DNA of 64,000 nucleotides from Bifidobacterium catenulatum PV20-2 (GCF_000800455.1 NZ_CP007456.1:124001-188000), one strand, 5' to 3'; counted from the stretch's first letter, positions 36,212 to 46,058 are shown. Numbers and translations: made by a program. Notes: generated by a model not told the origin, from the sequence alone.

Positions 36212-37567
36212 ATGTTCTTTTTTCGAATGATTTTCCGCTCGTTCAGCAGACAGTTCAAACGTAGACTGCTGATCGCGGTCACCGTGTGCCTGTCGGCTAC
36301 GGTCAGCGTGGCCATGCTGGGCGTGGTGTTCGACGTTGGAGACAAGCTGAACGCCGAACTGTCGACGTACGGTTCCAACATCACCGTGCAGCCCAAGGCT
36401 GATGCCGTGGTCAACGACCTGTACAACACGGGTGGTGACGCGGATAGCAGCGCTTCCGGCACTTCCGAATCCGATCCGACCACATTTTTGAAGGAATCGG
36501 ACGCACCGAAGATCAAAACCATCTTCTGGGCGTTCAACATCACGAATTTCGCCCCCGAACTTAATATCCATGCTGACGTGAACTGCGCGTCCGAATCAGT
36601 GGATTCCAGCTCCTGCAAGGCTTCCAGCGTGCCGATCGTGGGCACATGGTTCGCCAAGACCCTGCATATGGATTCCGGCGAATCTACGGTGGCGGGCATG
36701 AACGGCATGCGTTCGTGGTGGAAGCTTGACGGCTCCTGGCCGAAAGACGATAGCGCGCAAGGCCTGATCGGCACTACGCTCGCATCCAAACTCGGCGTAA
36801 CCAAGGGAGATGCCGTAACCCTCTACAAAACCACCGCCGACGGCAGCCGCAACAAGCAGCGGATCACCATCACCGGCATTTACGATTCCGGCGATAGCGA
36901 CAACAATGCGATGTACATTCCGTCATCCACCGCGCAGGTGCTTGCGAATCTGCCTGATTCCATCGACAAGATCGAAGTCAAGGCTCTGACCACGCCAGAC
37001 AATGATTTGGCGCGTAAGGCGTCGAAGAATCCGAATGCGCTTACACAAGACGAGTGGGAAACATGGTATTGCACCGCGTACCCTTCGTCCATCGCCTACC
37101 AGATCGAAGAGGTTATTCCCGGTTCCGTAGCCAAGCAGGTGCGTCAGGTGGCCGCATTGCAGGGCGATGTGCTGCAGAAAACGCAGGCGGTGATGGTGCT
37201 GATGACCGTGCTTTCGTTGGTTGCGGCCGCTATTGCAGTGGCGAACCTGATGGCCGCCTCGATTGGTGAGCGCGGTTCCGAATTGGCGTTGCTGAAGGCG
37301 ATTGGTGCCACCGATGGTGCGGTTTCTCGCCTGATGCTCGCTGAGACGGCTGTGATTTCGTTGATTGGTGCGATTGTCGGTGCGCTGTTGGGTTCCGGTG
37401 TTGCGCAGATTGTGGGACACGTGGTATTCGGTTCCGGCATTACGATGCGTCCGATGGTGTTTGTGCTGGTGTTTGTGTTGCTGACGCTTACCGTGCTGAT
37501 CGCCTCGTTCTCGTCGATCCGTTCGATTCTGGGACTCAAACCTGCGGAGGTCTTGCATGGCCGCTGA
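36212..37567 (+). CDS. FtsX/MacB-type ABC permease 1 of the iron cluster
   Basis: The 451-residue protein has one N-terminal membrane segment, a large extracytoplasmic domain with two Cys (NCASESVDSSSC, possibly a disulfide), and three C-terminal segments ending in the FtsX-type LGLKPAEVLHGR. It pairs with the next permease and the ATPase at 38819. Such complexes do mechanotransmission rather than direct transport. The start is 16 bases after the DUF2318 stop, with an AAAGAGG ribosome site. Its stop overlaps the next start. Confidence 0.88.
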   Translation: MFFFRMIFRSFSRQFKRRLLIAVTVCLSATVSVAMLGVVFDVGDKLNAELSTYGSNITVQPKADAVVNDLYNTGGDADSSASGTSESDPTTFLKESDAPKIKTIFWAFNITNFAPELNIHADVNCASESVDSSSCKASSVPIVGTWFAKTLHMDSGESTVAGMNGMRSWWKLDGSWPKDDSAQGLIGTTLASKLGVTKGDAVTLYKTTADGSRNKQRITITGIYDSGDSDNNAMYIPSSTAQVLANLPDSIDKIEVKALTTPDNDLARKASKNPNALTQDEWETWYCTAYPSSIAYQIEEVIPGSVAKQVRQVAALQGDVLQKTQAVMVLMTVLSLVAAAIAVANLMAASIGERGSELALLKAIGATDGAVSRLMLAETAVISLIGAIVGALLGSGVAQIVGHVVFGSGITMRPMVFVLVFVLLTLTVLIASFSSIRSILGLKPAEVLHGR

Positions 37568-38816
37568 GTTCAAGACAGTCCGTAAGGGGCATGAGATGAC
37601 TAATCGCAAGATGTTCTTCACCATGCTGTGGGGCGCGGTGTTCCGCCGCCGTTCACGAGCCGTTATGGCCGTGATCGCATCCATGGTGGGCGCTGCCACG
37701 CTATTCTGCCTTGCGGCGACATGTATTGCGGTACCGCAGCAGATGAACGAGGAAATGCGTGCGTACGGCGCAAACCTGATCGTCACGCCGTCCGAATCGA
37801 GTGAAAAGTCCAGCGGAATCGACACCGATACCGCCAAAGCGTTGAACCAGATGGTGAAAGGCTCATACAGCGCCCGTTCCGCAGCCTACCGGTATGAAAG
37901 CGTGCGCATCAACTCGGCGCCATACACGATGGCCGGCATCACAACCAAAGACGTGAAGGCGCTTAACCATCACTGGAACGTAACCGGCGACTGGCCTAGC
38001 GAAGGCAATGTGATGCTCGGCCGTGATGTGGCCGACGCGCTCGGTGTCTCCATCGGTTCGACCGTAACCATCGGCTACCGCGCATCCGACGATGCGCAGG
38101 ATTCCGGCGCTCTCGGCCAAACCGAAGCGCAAGCCACGGAAAATGGCCGTGTTTCGTCCGACATTATGGAGAACACCGGCACTGAATTCCGTGTCGGAGG
38201 CATCGTCGATACGGGCGGCAGCGAAGACGAAATCGTCTACGCGGTCAACGCTGACGTGGCCAAACTGGCCGGTTCCAAACGCGGTGCGGACGTGATCGAA
38301 TATTCCGTCAATGCGGTAGGTAGCGAACTCAACGACGTCGTCAAATCGATTAATGCGAATCCGTCAACCGGTGTGAAAGCGCAGACCGTCACCAAAATCA
38401 CCTCCTCCGACACTCGTATCATCGCCATGCTGCAAACCCTGTTCTGGATCGTGTCGCTGGTCGTGCTCGTGCTGACGTTTGTGGGCGTGGGCACCACCAT
38501 CAGTTCCATCGTGTCTCAGCGACGCAACGAAATCGGCTTGCGCAAGGCGTTGGGCGCATCGTCGCAGGCCATCGGCACTGAATTCTATGTGGAATCCGCC
38601 ATCTACGGACTGATTGGCGGCCTGATCGGCACTGCTATCGGCTACCTGCTGGCCCGCGTGCTGTGCGTGTCCGTATTCGAGCGTGCCATCGGCTTCAACT
38701 GGCTGTTGGGCGTCGCTTCGCTGCTGTTGAGCGTGCTCATCGCCGTCATCGCATCCATTCCGCCGGTTCGCCGCGCAACCCGTATCGACCCCGCCATCGT
38801 TTTGAGGGAGGAATAA
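37557..38816 (+). CDS. FtsX/MacB-type ABC permease 2 of the iron cluster
   Basis: The 419-residue paralogue of the previous protein has the same layout: one membrane segment, an extracytoplasmic domain (residues 70-290) and three final segments ending RRATRIDPAIVLREE. Two starts are credible. ATG 37557 overlaps the upstream gene by 11 bases and follows GGAGG. ATG 37596 (MTNRKMFF) follows AAGGGG and gives a more typical N-terminus. Together with permease 1 it forms a heterodimeric channel-less ABC module. Confidence 0.88.
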   Translation: MAAEFKTVRKGHEMTNRKMFFTMLWGAVFRRRSRAVMAVIASMVGAATLFCLAATCIAVPQQMNEEMRAYGANLIVTPSESSEKSSGIDTDTAKALNQMVKGSYSARSAAYRYESVRINSAPYTMAGITTKDVKALNHHWNVTGDWPSEGNVMLGRDVADALGVSIGSTVTIGYRASDDAQDSGALGQTEAQATENGRVSSDIMENTGTEFRVGGIVDTGGSEDEIVYAVNADVAKLAGSKRGADVIEYSVNAVGSELNDVVKSINANPSTGVKAQTVTKITSSDTRIIAMLQTLFWIVSLVVLVLTFVGVGTTISSIVSQRRNEIGLRKALGASSQAIGTEFYVESAIYGLIGGLIGTAIGYLLARVLCVSVFERAIGFNWLLGVASLLLSVLIAVIASIPPVRRATRIDPAIVLREE

Positions 38817-38818
38817 TC

Positions 38819-39640
38819 ATGAGTTCCGAGAATACGTTGAATACGTTGCTTGAATTGGATCATATTTCCAAGATTTACGGCGATTTGCGTGCCGTCGACG
38901 ATTTGACTTTGACCGTTCCGCAAGGTGAATGGCTTGCGATTGTCGGTTCGTCGGGTTCCGGCAAAACCACGCTGATGAACATGATTGGCTGCATGGACAC
39001 GCCTTCAAAGGGTTCCGTCATGCTGGAAGGCCGCAAGTTGGAGGATTTGAACGCCAAGCAGCTTGCCGACGTGCGTAAGAACATGATCGGATTGGTGTTC
39101 CAGAAGTTCTATCTGGTACCGCATCTGACGGCTGTGGAAAACGTGATGGTGGCACAGTACTACCATTCCGTAGTCAACGAGCAGCAGGCGTTGGAAGCGT
39201 TGGAGCGCGTCGGTTTGAAGGAGCGTGCCCACCATCTGCCCGGCCAGCTTTCCGGCGGCGAACAGCAGCGCGTGTGCATCGCACGTGCGCTCATCAATTG
39301 CCCGAAACTGATTCTTGCGGACGAACCGACCGGCAATTTGGATGAGAAGAACGAGAAAATCGTGCTTGACCTGTTCCGTCAGCTGCACGAGCAGGGCACT
39401 ACCATCATCGTCGTGACCCATGATGCGCTCGTCGCATCTTGTGCCCAGCGTGAGATTATGCTCAACCATGGCGTGCTCGTCGGCGAGAAGTGGAATGATG
39501 AGGCCGCACGGAAGACCTATGAGCAGTCGGGCGGCAAGCCGGCATACACCGGTTCCACTGCGGAAGGCGCACAGAATGGCGAGACGGCCATCAGCTTCGC
39601 CGACCCGACCAAAGCCGCGAAAACCGGCGGTGAGGAATAA
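38819..39640 (+). CDS. ABC transporter ATPase of the iron cluster (LolD/MacB type)
   Basis: The 273-residue ATPase has Walker [11 protein letters not shown]-loop [12 protein letters not shown], signature LSGGEQQR, Walker [13 protein letters not shown] and the H-loop VVTHDA, all canonical for the MacB/LolD subfamily. The last 45 residues are an unstructured Gly/Ala/Thr-rich tail. The start follows GAGGGAGGAA two bases after the permease stop. It energises the two FtsX-type permeases. Confidence 0.93.
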   Translation: MSSENTLNTLLELDHISKIYGDLRAVDDLTLTVPQGEWLAIVGSSGSGKTTLMNMIGCMDTPSKGSVMLEGRKLEDLNAKQLADVRKNMIGLVFQKFYLVPHLTAVENVMVAQYYHSVVNEQQALEALERVGLKERAHHLPGQLSGGEQQRVCIARALINCPKLILADEPTGNLDEKNEKIVLDLFRQLHEQGTTIIVVTHDALVASCAQREIMLNHGVLVGEKWNDEAARKTYEQSGGKPAYTGSTAEGAQNGETAISFADPTKAAKTGGEE

Positions 39641-39696
39641 GCTGAAATCAGCCGAATAATCCAAGCCATAGCACTGACGAATCGTACGGAGCGAAC

Positions 39697-40254
39697 ATGA
39701 GCAACGAATCATCGAATGCGATCAAAGTAATCGCGCTGTCTGCGGCAAGCCTTGCATTACTGTCGGCATGCGGCGAACCCACGGCGACGCCGATGGACGA
39801 TGAATATGCCGGAAATTCCGGCGAAAGCGTGCAATCGCAGGAAGAAAATTCAAAGAACAGCGGTAGCGCCACCGACTCCGGCGATTCTGCGGATACGGAC
39901 GACAAAAACCATGCCGACGATCCGAACAGCACTACATCCGACAAGCAAGACACCGGCAACTACGCCGACGGTACCTACTCGATCAACGGCCAGTACGGGC
40001 CGGTGGGCGAAGACACCATCGACGTGCATGTGACGGTCAAAGACCAGACTGTCACCAATGTGGAGGTTATCGGGCATCCGTTCACGTCCATCTCCAAAAA
40101 GCACCAGAATGCGTTCGCCGAAGCCATCAACGGCGTGGTGGACGGCAGGCCTCTCAAAGACCTCAAGGTAGACAAGGTGGCCGGTGCCAGCTGGACGTCG
40201 GAAGCGTTCAACAAGGCGTTGGACGTGGCCCGTCAGGAAGCGTCAATCCAATAG
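39697..40254 (+). CDS. FMN-binding domain lipoprotein
   Basis: The 185-residue lipoprotein has a lipobox LSAC (Cys25), a long acidic Ser/Asp linker (to residue 90) and an FMN_bind domain. The flavinylation motif appears as KVAGASWTSEAF, with Ser165 in the place of the usual acceptor Thr of the (S/T)GAT motif. ApbE, encoded 8.3 kb away, would attach FMN there. The flavoprotein could carry electrons to reduce iron outside the membrane for the FTR1/P19 system. It ends the operon, followed by a complex stem-loop. Confidence 0.85.
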   Translation: MSNESSNAIKVIALSAASLALLSACGEPTATPMDDEYAGNSGESVQSQEENSKNSGSATDSGDSADTDDKNHADDPNSTTSDKQDTGNYADGTYSINGQYGPVGEDTIDVHVTVKDQTVTNVEVIGHPFTSISKKHQNAFAEAINGVVDGRPLKDLKVDKVAGASWTSEAFNKALDVARQEASIQ

Positions 40255-40289
40255 GGCCAGTAGCGGCGAAAAGTCTGCAAACGTACAAT

Positions 40290-40349
40290 GAGCGCCTCAG
40301 CTACAGCCTCACTCAAAGAGTGATTAAAGGCCGTAGCGGGGGCGCTTAT
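40290..40349 (+). terminator. Branched stem-loop terminator after the iron cluster
   Basis: AGCGCC pairs with GGCGCT, GCTAC with GTAGC, and TCACTC with GAGTGA across AAA, giving one long interrupted stem. Only TTATT follows, so the terminator call is moderate. It separates convergent operons. Confidence 0.55.
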
Positions 40350-40392
40350 TAGTTTCAGATACTACTAGTGCAACTCTGCTCTGCAATGCCTT

Positions 40393-41046
40393 TCAGACGG
40401 CCATAACGGGCCACAGAACAGCCGTCATGTTCTCAGGCCAAGGAATACTTGCGTCGCCATGCAACGCCTTACAGGCGAGCATGGAGCCGAGTATCGTGCT
40501 GAATAGGAATTGCGGATCCAATCCATTATGGAACACTCCGGCTTTCATACCGCGTTCAACAAACTCAGAAAAACGCTTTTCCGCAGGAACAAGCACTTGA
40601 TCGGCAATCGCATGCAACGAAGTGTTATCAGACGAAAGCACCACACCAACGGCCTTCAAACCAAAATCGCTGTCGAAAAAACAACCTTGAATGCGTTGCA
40701 ATATCGTCAGCAAACCGTTTTTCGACAACTCGACATCGCTGAAATCCGGTAATCCCGCAACTTCCAGCTGCACGCGGCGCAACAGATCATCAGCATTCTT
40801 ATAGCGGCGATAAATCGTGGTTTTCGCAACGCCGGAACGACGAGCGACCTCTTCGATGGTCACCGCGCCGACGCCATCGGAAATCACAATCGCAAGCGTG
40901 GCCTTCATAATCTTATGGTCGGTCCGCTCACGAAGCTGCTCGCGGCGGCTTTGCGCCTTGCAAACAGCCTCATGCACGTCACTGACCGCGTCGGAAACCA
41001 CATCGGAAACAGCTTCGGAAACCGCCTCATGCACTCCGGTAATCAT
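40393..41046 (-). CDS. TetR-family regulator of the Pip operon
   Basis: The 217-residue protein has a TetR DNA-binding domain (residues 38-85: TIEEVARRSGVAKTTIYRRY) and an effector domain. Its N-terminal 30 residues are unusual: an EAVSDVVSDAVSD repeat encoded by 12-base tandem repeats (40988-41023). The ATG overlaps the upstream stop as ATGA, so it is co-translated with the membrane genes and probably represses the whole operon through the nested operator at 46023. The frame is open further upstream, but only inside the neighbour gene. Confidence 0.85.
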   Translation of the reverse strand: MITGVHEAVSEAVSDVVSDAVSDVHEAVCKAQSRREQLRERTDHKIMKATLAIVISDGVGAVTIEEVARRSGVAKTTIYRRYKNADDLLRRVQLEVAGLPDFSDVELSKNGLLTILQRIQGCFFDSDFGLKAVGVVLSSDNTSLHAIADQVLVPAEKRFSEFVERGMKAGVFHNGLDPQFLFSTILGSMLACKALHGDASIPWPENMTAVLWPVMAV

Positions 41047-43235
41047 GAGATCACCTTGGTGCTTTCCACCTTCGCCACATACCACTTGTTGAACTTGACC
41101 AGAGGAATACGCAGCACCAGGCCAATCAGCAGCAGCGGAATCAGGAACAGCAGCAGCGAGCCGAGCGCATGCCAGTAATCGTTGTTGTAAATACCGGCAA
41201 TTGCCGCACGCAATGCCACAATCGAATGCGTGGCCGGCAGGAACGGGCTGATATCGCTGATAATCTTCGGCAGCACGGCAAGCGGATACGCGCCATTCGA
41301 ACCGGAAATCTGCGCCACCAGCACCAGCACGCCAATAGCCTTGCCCACATTGCCGAAACTCGCCACCATCGTGTACGTGAAGAACGAGAACACCAAGGAG
41401 CTCGTCCAGCCAGCCAGCATGAACAGCCACGGATGCACCGCCTGCACATGCAGAAACAGGAGATTGCCGCCCAGCGAGAACGTGCTCTGCAGCAGCGCGA
41501 TCACACCAAACACGCCATAATGGCCGAGGAACAGCTGATGCGGCTTCGGATTGTCAAGACCCTCACGGTTCTTGCGTGAAACACCGGGTTTCAGCGTTAC
41601 AGCCATAAGCAGCGAACCTACGAACAGCGGAAGAATCGTGTAGAACGGCGCCAACTGCGAGCCGAAATTCTTAACAGGGAACACAGCCGTGCGCTTCACC
41701 TGGACGGGCGCCGCAAGAGCCGCCGCCAGCGAATCCGTGTTGTTGCCGAGCACTTCCTTAACGGTGCCCATATCGCCGCTGTTCAGCGCGTCGGAAAGTG
41801 TGCCATTGAACGAAGACAGCGCGGTGCTCGCCTTGGTGAGGCTTTCGGCGGTGGAATCAAGCACCGTGCGAATATTGGTCAGCTGCTTGTCTGCCGATTT
41901 CGTGGTGCTGTTGAGATCTCCCAACGCGCCCTTCAGATCGGCGGCCGTGCTGCTCAATGCGGTGGCCGTGCTGCTGATTGAATCGGAAATATCGTTGAGC
42001 TGCGGCTTGAGCTGGCTGTCGAAATCGGTTTTGATGCCGTCGATGGAGGCCTTCGCCTGCTGGGCAAGCTGGCTCACGCGCTCACGGTCGGCTGTGGTGT
42101 CGCTCACCTTCGCGTCGATATTGTCGGCGCTGGTGTTGAGTGAGTTCGCTAAATCGTTGAGTTGCGTAATGGTCGCGCCCACGTTGGTTTTGAGATGATT
42201 GATGGCGATTTTCGCGACTTCCGGCACCAGATTGTTGTTGCTGAGCTCGTCGAGGGCATCGTAGATGTTCTGATAGCTTTGCGCCTGCTTGGATACGTTC
42301 GCAGCCTGATTGCGCAGGGCGGTGGCCGTATTGCCGGCTTGGGTGCCCGCATTGTTGAATACGCTGTCAATATCGGTGGAGACCGCGCCGAAGCTGTTCG
42401 ACGAGCTGCTCAATGCGGTGCTCAACGCATTCGTGCTGGTTTTGACGGCTCCGGTCAGATCGTCGATGCCGTTCTTCGACTGTTTGAGCTCGTTGACGGC
42501 GTTCTTCGCGCTGCCACTCACGTTGGAGAGCAGGCTGTTGGAACTGTCGAGCAGGTTCTGCGCGCTCAACGTCAGCGAGCTGAACGTGGTCAACGCGGAC
42601 GACGTGTCTGTAAGCGTGTTCGCGAAATTGCCCATGTTGTTGCTGAAGTTGGTGAGCGTGGTCTGCGATTCCGGTTTGTCAAGCTCGTCGGCCAGCTGCG
42701 AGGCGATGTTGAGCGCGGTGCTCGTCAACGTTTTGGAGAACATTTCGTTGATCTGCGCTGCCACGGTGTCGGCTCCTTGGCCGGTGATCTTCGGGGCGAG
42801 TGCGTTCTTCTTCTCGTTGTTGTAGTAGGTGAGCGTGGCATGGTCGCCGTCCGCGGTGAAGAACGTCATCATGCGGGTGCTGAAATCTTTCGGAATCACC
42901 ACTGCCGCATAGTATTTGCCGGATTTGGTGCCGTCGATGGCCTCTTTTTTGGTGGTGAAGGTCCAGTCCAGCTGGTCGTTGGCGCGCAAGGTGTTGACGA
43001 CTTGCTCGCCGATGCTGATCTTCACTGGAATGAGGTCGGACTTGTAGCCTTCATCGTCGTTGGCGACGGCGAATTTCAGATTGCCGGTGTTGGCAAACGG
43101 ATCCCAGCTTGCGCTGATGTTGAACCAAGAGAACAGACCTGGAATCACCACCAGTCCGGTAACGATGATGATGGAGACGATGTTGCTGGTCAGGCGTCGA
43201 ACGTCGCCGACGAACAGTTTCCAGATGTTTTTCAT
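41043..43235 (-). CDS. YhgE/Pip-type membrane protein 2 (ABC-2-like)
   Basis: The 730-residue protein has one N-terminal membrane segment, a long extracytoplasmic helical stalk (residues 40-500, Ser/Thr/Asn-rich coiled coil) and a C-terminal ABC-2-type block of five or six segments. It belongs to the YhgE/Pip family (phage infection protein in lactococci; EsaA-like). Such proteins are often controlled by TetR and linked to export or cell-envelope stress, but the transported species is unknown. Its ATG overlaps the stop of the upstream paralogue by four bases. Confidence 0.88.
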   Translation of the reverse strand: MKNIWKLFVGDVRRLTSNIVSIIIVTGLVVIPGLFSWFNISASWDPFANTGNLKFAVANDDEGYKSDLIPVKISIGEQVVNTLRANDQLDWTFTTKKEAIDGTKSGKYYAAVVIPKDFSTRMMTFFTADGDHATLTYYNNEKKNALAPKITGQGADTVAAQINEMFSKTLTSTALNIASQLADELDKPESQTTLTNFSNNMGNFANTLTDTSSALTTFSSLTLSAQNLLDSSNSLLSNVSGSAKNAVNELKQSKNGIDDLTGAVKTSTNALSTALSSSSNSFGAVSTDIDSVFNNAGTQAGNTATALRNQAANVSKQAQSYQNIYDALDELSNNNLVPEVAKIAINHLKTNVGATITQLNDLANSLNTSADNIDAKVSDTTADRERVSQLAQQAKASIDGIKTDFDSQLKPQLNDISDSISSTATALSSTAADLKGALGDLNSTTKSADKQLTNIRTVLDSTAESLTKASTALSSFNGTLSDALNSGDMGTVKEVLGNNTDSLAAALAAPVQVKRTAVFPVKNFGSQLAPFYTILPLFVGSLLMAVTLKPGVSRKNREGLDNPKPHQLFLGHYGVFGVIALLQSTFSLGGNLLFLHVQAVHPWLFMLAGWTSSLVFSFFTYTMVASFGNVGKAIGVLVLVAQISGSNGAYPLAVLPKIISDISPFLPATHSIVALRAAIAGIYNNDYWHALGSLLLFLIPLLLIGLVLRIPLVKFNKWYVAKVESTKVIS

Positions 43236-45979
43236 GCGTTGCTCCTTTCGCTGTTACCGTTGGAATTGGTGTTGTTTGCTGTGCCGGTGTTGCCGGTCGC
43301 GTTCATGGCCTGTACCAGTGTTGCGATGCCGTCGGCATCGGCTTGGCTGGTGCTTGCGACGTTGGCGATCGCCTGTTTGGTTTCGTGTTTTCTTCGTTGT
43401 GCCTTGCGCATCAGCTCATCTCGCCTGATTCGTTGCGCGCGCTTCTTGCGGCGCAGCCTTGCAGCTTGGCGTTCCACCAGTTGTTCGCGAATCGCTTCGT
43501 CGCTGAGGCTGCCGAGTTCCACCTGGCGTTGCAGGCTGAAACGCATATATTCGATGACCATCAGGAATCCGATGATGAGCAGCACCCAGATGATCCAGGT
43601 GGCAAGCACCACGCTCTTCTCGCCGTTGGTGAAGGAGAAAATCAGCACCAGAATCACCGGCACAATGAAACCGGCGATGAGCGCGCCACGCTTGAACTTC
43701 GGATACAGTTCGGCGAAACGGCTTGCGCGTTCCTCGATCGCCTCACGGTAGCCGCCCTTGTCGGCAAGCACCTGAATGGCTTGGGATACGTTGTATCCGC
43801 GTTCCGGAAGCTGTACTTCCTCGCCGATGATCATGTCGCTTTCCTTGATCTGACGGGCGAACAGGCGGTTGAGATTAACCAGCAGCGGTCGAATCGCAAG
43901 TCCAATGAAGAACGCGGCCACGGCGAACAGCAGCAGCGTGCCAATCGACTTGAGCCAATGCCCATCGTAGAAGCCGGCAATCGTCTCGCGGAACGCGTCA
44001 ATCGAATAACTGAATGGCACGAACGGGTAGACCATACGGAAGAATTTCGGCATCATCTCAATCGGATACAGGCCGGAAGCGCCCGGAATCTGCACGATAA
44101 TCAACGCGACGCACAATCCCTTGCCGATATGCATGAACGTGGTCGATAGCGCGAATGTGATGCTCAGATACACCAGCGATGTGATGATGCCGGTAAGCGC
44201 GAACAACGGTGCGTTCACGGTCTGCACGCCAAGTAGCAGGTCGCCGATGGTGGTGATCGTGCCTTGAGCCGCGCCCATGATGCCGAGCAGCATGTAGCGG
44301 GCGAAATACTTTTCGGAAGCGGTCAGGTCGAGGTCTTCGAGGCCTTCATCGTCGACTTCCACCTTGAAGATCACCACGAAGGCGAACGCGCCCACCCACA
44401 GGGCCAGATTGGTCATGAGCGGAGCCATGCCGGAACCGTAGGAGTTTATCGGGTACACGTTCTTCGTGTCGATCACGGTGGGGGACTGCATGAACGAGGC
44501 GATTTTCTCTGTGTCGAGGGAGCTGTCGCCGGTCAGGTTTTTCAGCATGTCGACGCTGCCGAGTGCCTTCAGGTCGGTGCTGACGGTGATGAGCTTGTTC
44601 TCCACCTGTTCAAGCTGCTTGTCGGTGTTCTGCAGGGTGGTGCGGGTGTCGTTCGCTACCTGGTAGAGCTGGTCGAGCACGGCGGAGGTTTGGGTGACGA
44701 TGGTGTTTTGGCTGGTCACGGTGCCAGACAGCGTGCCTGCGGTCATGGCGAGCGAGCTCAGGCCTGAGTTGAGCTGGGGGAGTGCGCCGGAATTCAACGT
44801 GTTGCGGGCATCTTCCATGCTTTTCAGTGAATTTTGCGTGCTGGTGTTGAAGTCGGTGGCGAGCTTGGCGACGCTGTCGGACGTGGATTGCGTGTTTTCG
44901 CTCAACGTTTTGAGGTCGTTGAGCGTGCCGGCGGCCGTGTTGTTGGTGTCTTCGAGCTTCTTGATGATGTCCTGATACTGCGTGTTGTCGCTGACGCCTT
45001 TGAGCTTCTCGATGAGCTGGGCGTTGCTGTCGGTCACGCTTTGCATGTTGCTGACGGCCTGCTGCGCGGTGCCGCTTGCGGACGAGACGGCCGTGGTTAC
45101 CTTGTTGATGCTGGTGGTGGTGTCGCTGGTGGCCTGCGAAATCAGACCGGAACCGTTTTCCAAAGCGGTGTTGGCGTTGGCAGTGAAGGTATTGAGTCCG
45201 TTTTGCGCGGTGCCGATCGCGGTGGAGGTGTTCGCCAGGCCCTTGCCCGCGCTTGCTGCGGCCAGCTGCACGTCGTTCATTGCCTGACGGGCGGATTGCG
45301 TTTGTTGCGGCACGTTGGCGAGCTGTGCGTCAAGATCTTCGATGGTGGAGCGGATAAGGCTTACGTTCTTCTGGGTTTTGTCGAGTTCTGCTGTGGTTTC
45401 GTTGACGAAGGAGTTGGTTTTGCCGTTGATGGTGCCATTAGCGGAGTTCACGGCTTTAGTGAGTACTTCGCTGACGGTGGAGACAAAGGTGTTGTTGACG
45501 GTACGGTCAACGGTGGTCGCGCCTTGATCGGTGATTTTCGGGGAGATCGGGCTCGATTTTTCGTTGACATAGTATTCCAGCGTCGGCCGGTTCTTGCTTT
45601 CGGTCACGACGTTGGCGAGATCCTCGCTGAAATTGGAGGGGATGATGATCGCCGCATAGCAGTCGCCGGACTGTACCGCTTCCATCGCTTCGGCCTTGCC
45701 CATGAATTCCCAGCCAAGCTGGTCGTTGTCTTTCAGCGTGTCTTCAATCTGGTCGCCGAGGTTCATTTTGCCGAGCAGAGCGTTGTCGGTGCCTGTGTCG
45801 ACGTTGGCCACGGCAACTTTGATGCCTTGGGTATTGCCATACGGATTCCAGAATCCGTAGATGTTGAACCATGCGTACAGCGGCGGAATGATGGTTATAC
45901 CGATCATGATGACCCAGGCGGCAGGTACGGTGACGAGTCGTTTGAGGTCACGACGCAGAATCTGCAGTACGTTGCGCAT
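43232..45979 (-). CDS. YhgE/Pip-type membrane protein 1 (ABC-2-like)
   Basis: The protein (915 residues from the ATG at 45979, MRNVLQILRRDLKRL) has the same build as its downstream paralogue: N-terminal segment, stalk of heptad-like repeats (about 170-490), C-terminal ABC-2 membrane block. It adds an extra cytoplasmic region and two more segments near residues 720-810, then an Arg/Lys-rich and Asn/Gly/Ser-rich tail. The frame stays open up to 46306, but that part crosses the operator and is not protein-like. It is the first gene of the operon and probably works as a heteromer with protein 2. Confidence 0.87.
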   Translation of the reverse strand: MRNVLQILRRDLKRLVTVPAAWVIMIGITIIPPLYAWFNIYGFWNPYGNTQGIKVAVANVDTGTDNALLGKMNLGDQIEDTLKDNDQLGWEFMGKAEAMEAVQSGDCYAAIIIPSNFSEDLANVVTESKNRPTLEYYVNEKSSPISPKITDQGATTVDRTVNNTFVSTVSEVLTKAVNSANGTINGKTNSFVNETTAELDKTQKNVSLIRSTIEDLDAQLANVPQQTQSARQAMNDVQLAAASAGKGLANTSTAIGTAQNGLNTFTANANTALENGSGLISQATSDTTTSINKVTTAVSSASGTAQQAVSNMQSVTDSNAQLIEKLKGVSDNTQYQDIIKKLEDTNNTAAGTLNDLKTLSENTQSTSDSVAKLATDFNTSTQNSLKSMEDARNTLNSGALPQLNSGLSSLAMTAGTLSGTVTSQNTIVTQTSAVLDQLYQVANDTRTTLQNTDKQLEQVENKLITVSTDLKALGSVDMLKNLTGDSSLDTEKIASFMQSPTVIDTKNVYPINSYGSGMAPLMTNLALWVGAFAFVVIFKVEVDDEGLEDLDLTASEKYFARYMLLGIMGAAQGTITTIGDLLLGVQTVNAPLFALTGIITSLVYLSITFALSTTFMHIGKGLCVALIIVQIPGASGLYPIEMMPKFFRMVYPFVPFSYSIDAFRETIAGFYDGHWLKSIGTLLLFAVAAFFIGLAIRPLLVNLNRLFARQIKESDMIIGEEVQLPERGYNVSQAIQVLADKGGYREAIEERASRFAELYPKFKRGALIAGFIVPVILVLIFSFTNGEKSVVLATWIIWVLLIIGFLMVIEYMRFSLQRQVELGSLSDEAIREQLVERQAARLRRKKRAQRIRRDELMRKAQRRKHETKQAIANVASTSQADADGIATLVQAMNATGNTGTANNTNSNGNSERSNA

Positions 45980-46022
45980 TGTCTCCCCAGTCCAATGGAT
46001 GTTCGACCGTGTTCGCGCATAG

Positions 46023-46058
46023 CGATACGTTATCCGTAGCGCTACGCCTCCCGTATCG
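46023..46058. promoter_or_regulatory. Nested palindromic operator of the Pip/TetR operon
   Basis: CGATACG (46023-46029) and CGTATCG (46052-46058) are concentric with the perfect palindrome CGTAGCGCTACG (46035-46046). The same bases contain two copies of TACG-N5-CGTA (46026-46038 and 46043-46055). This looks like two overlapping TetR dimer sites, 44 bases before the first ATG. Confidence 0.7.

Noticed and set aside
42162..46039. Long plus-strand open frames opposite the Pip genes
   Set aside because: They mirror the codon bias of the minus-strand genes, have no conserved motif, and the minus-strand operon is held together by ATGA overlaps.
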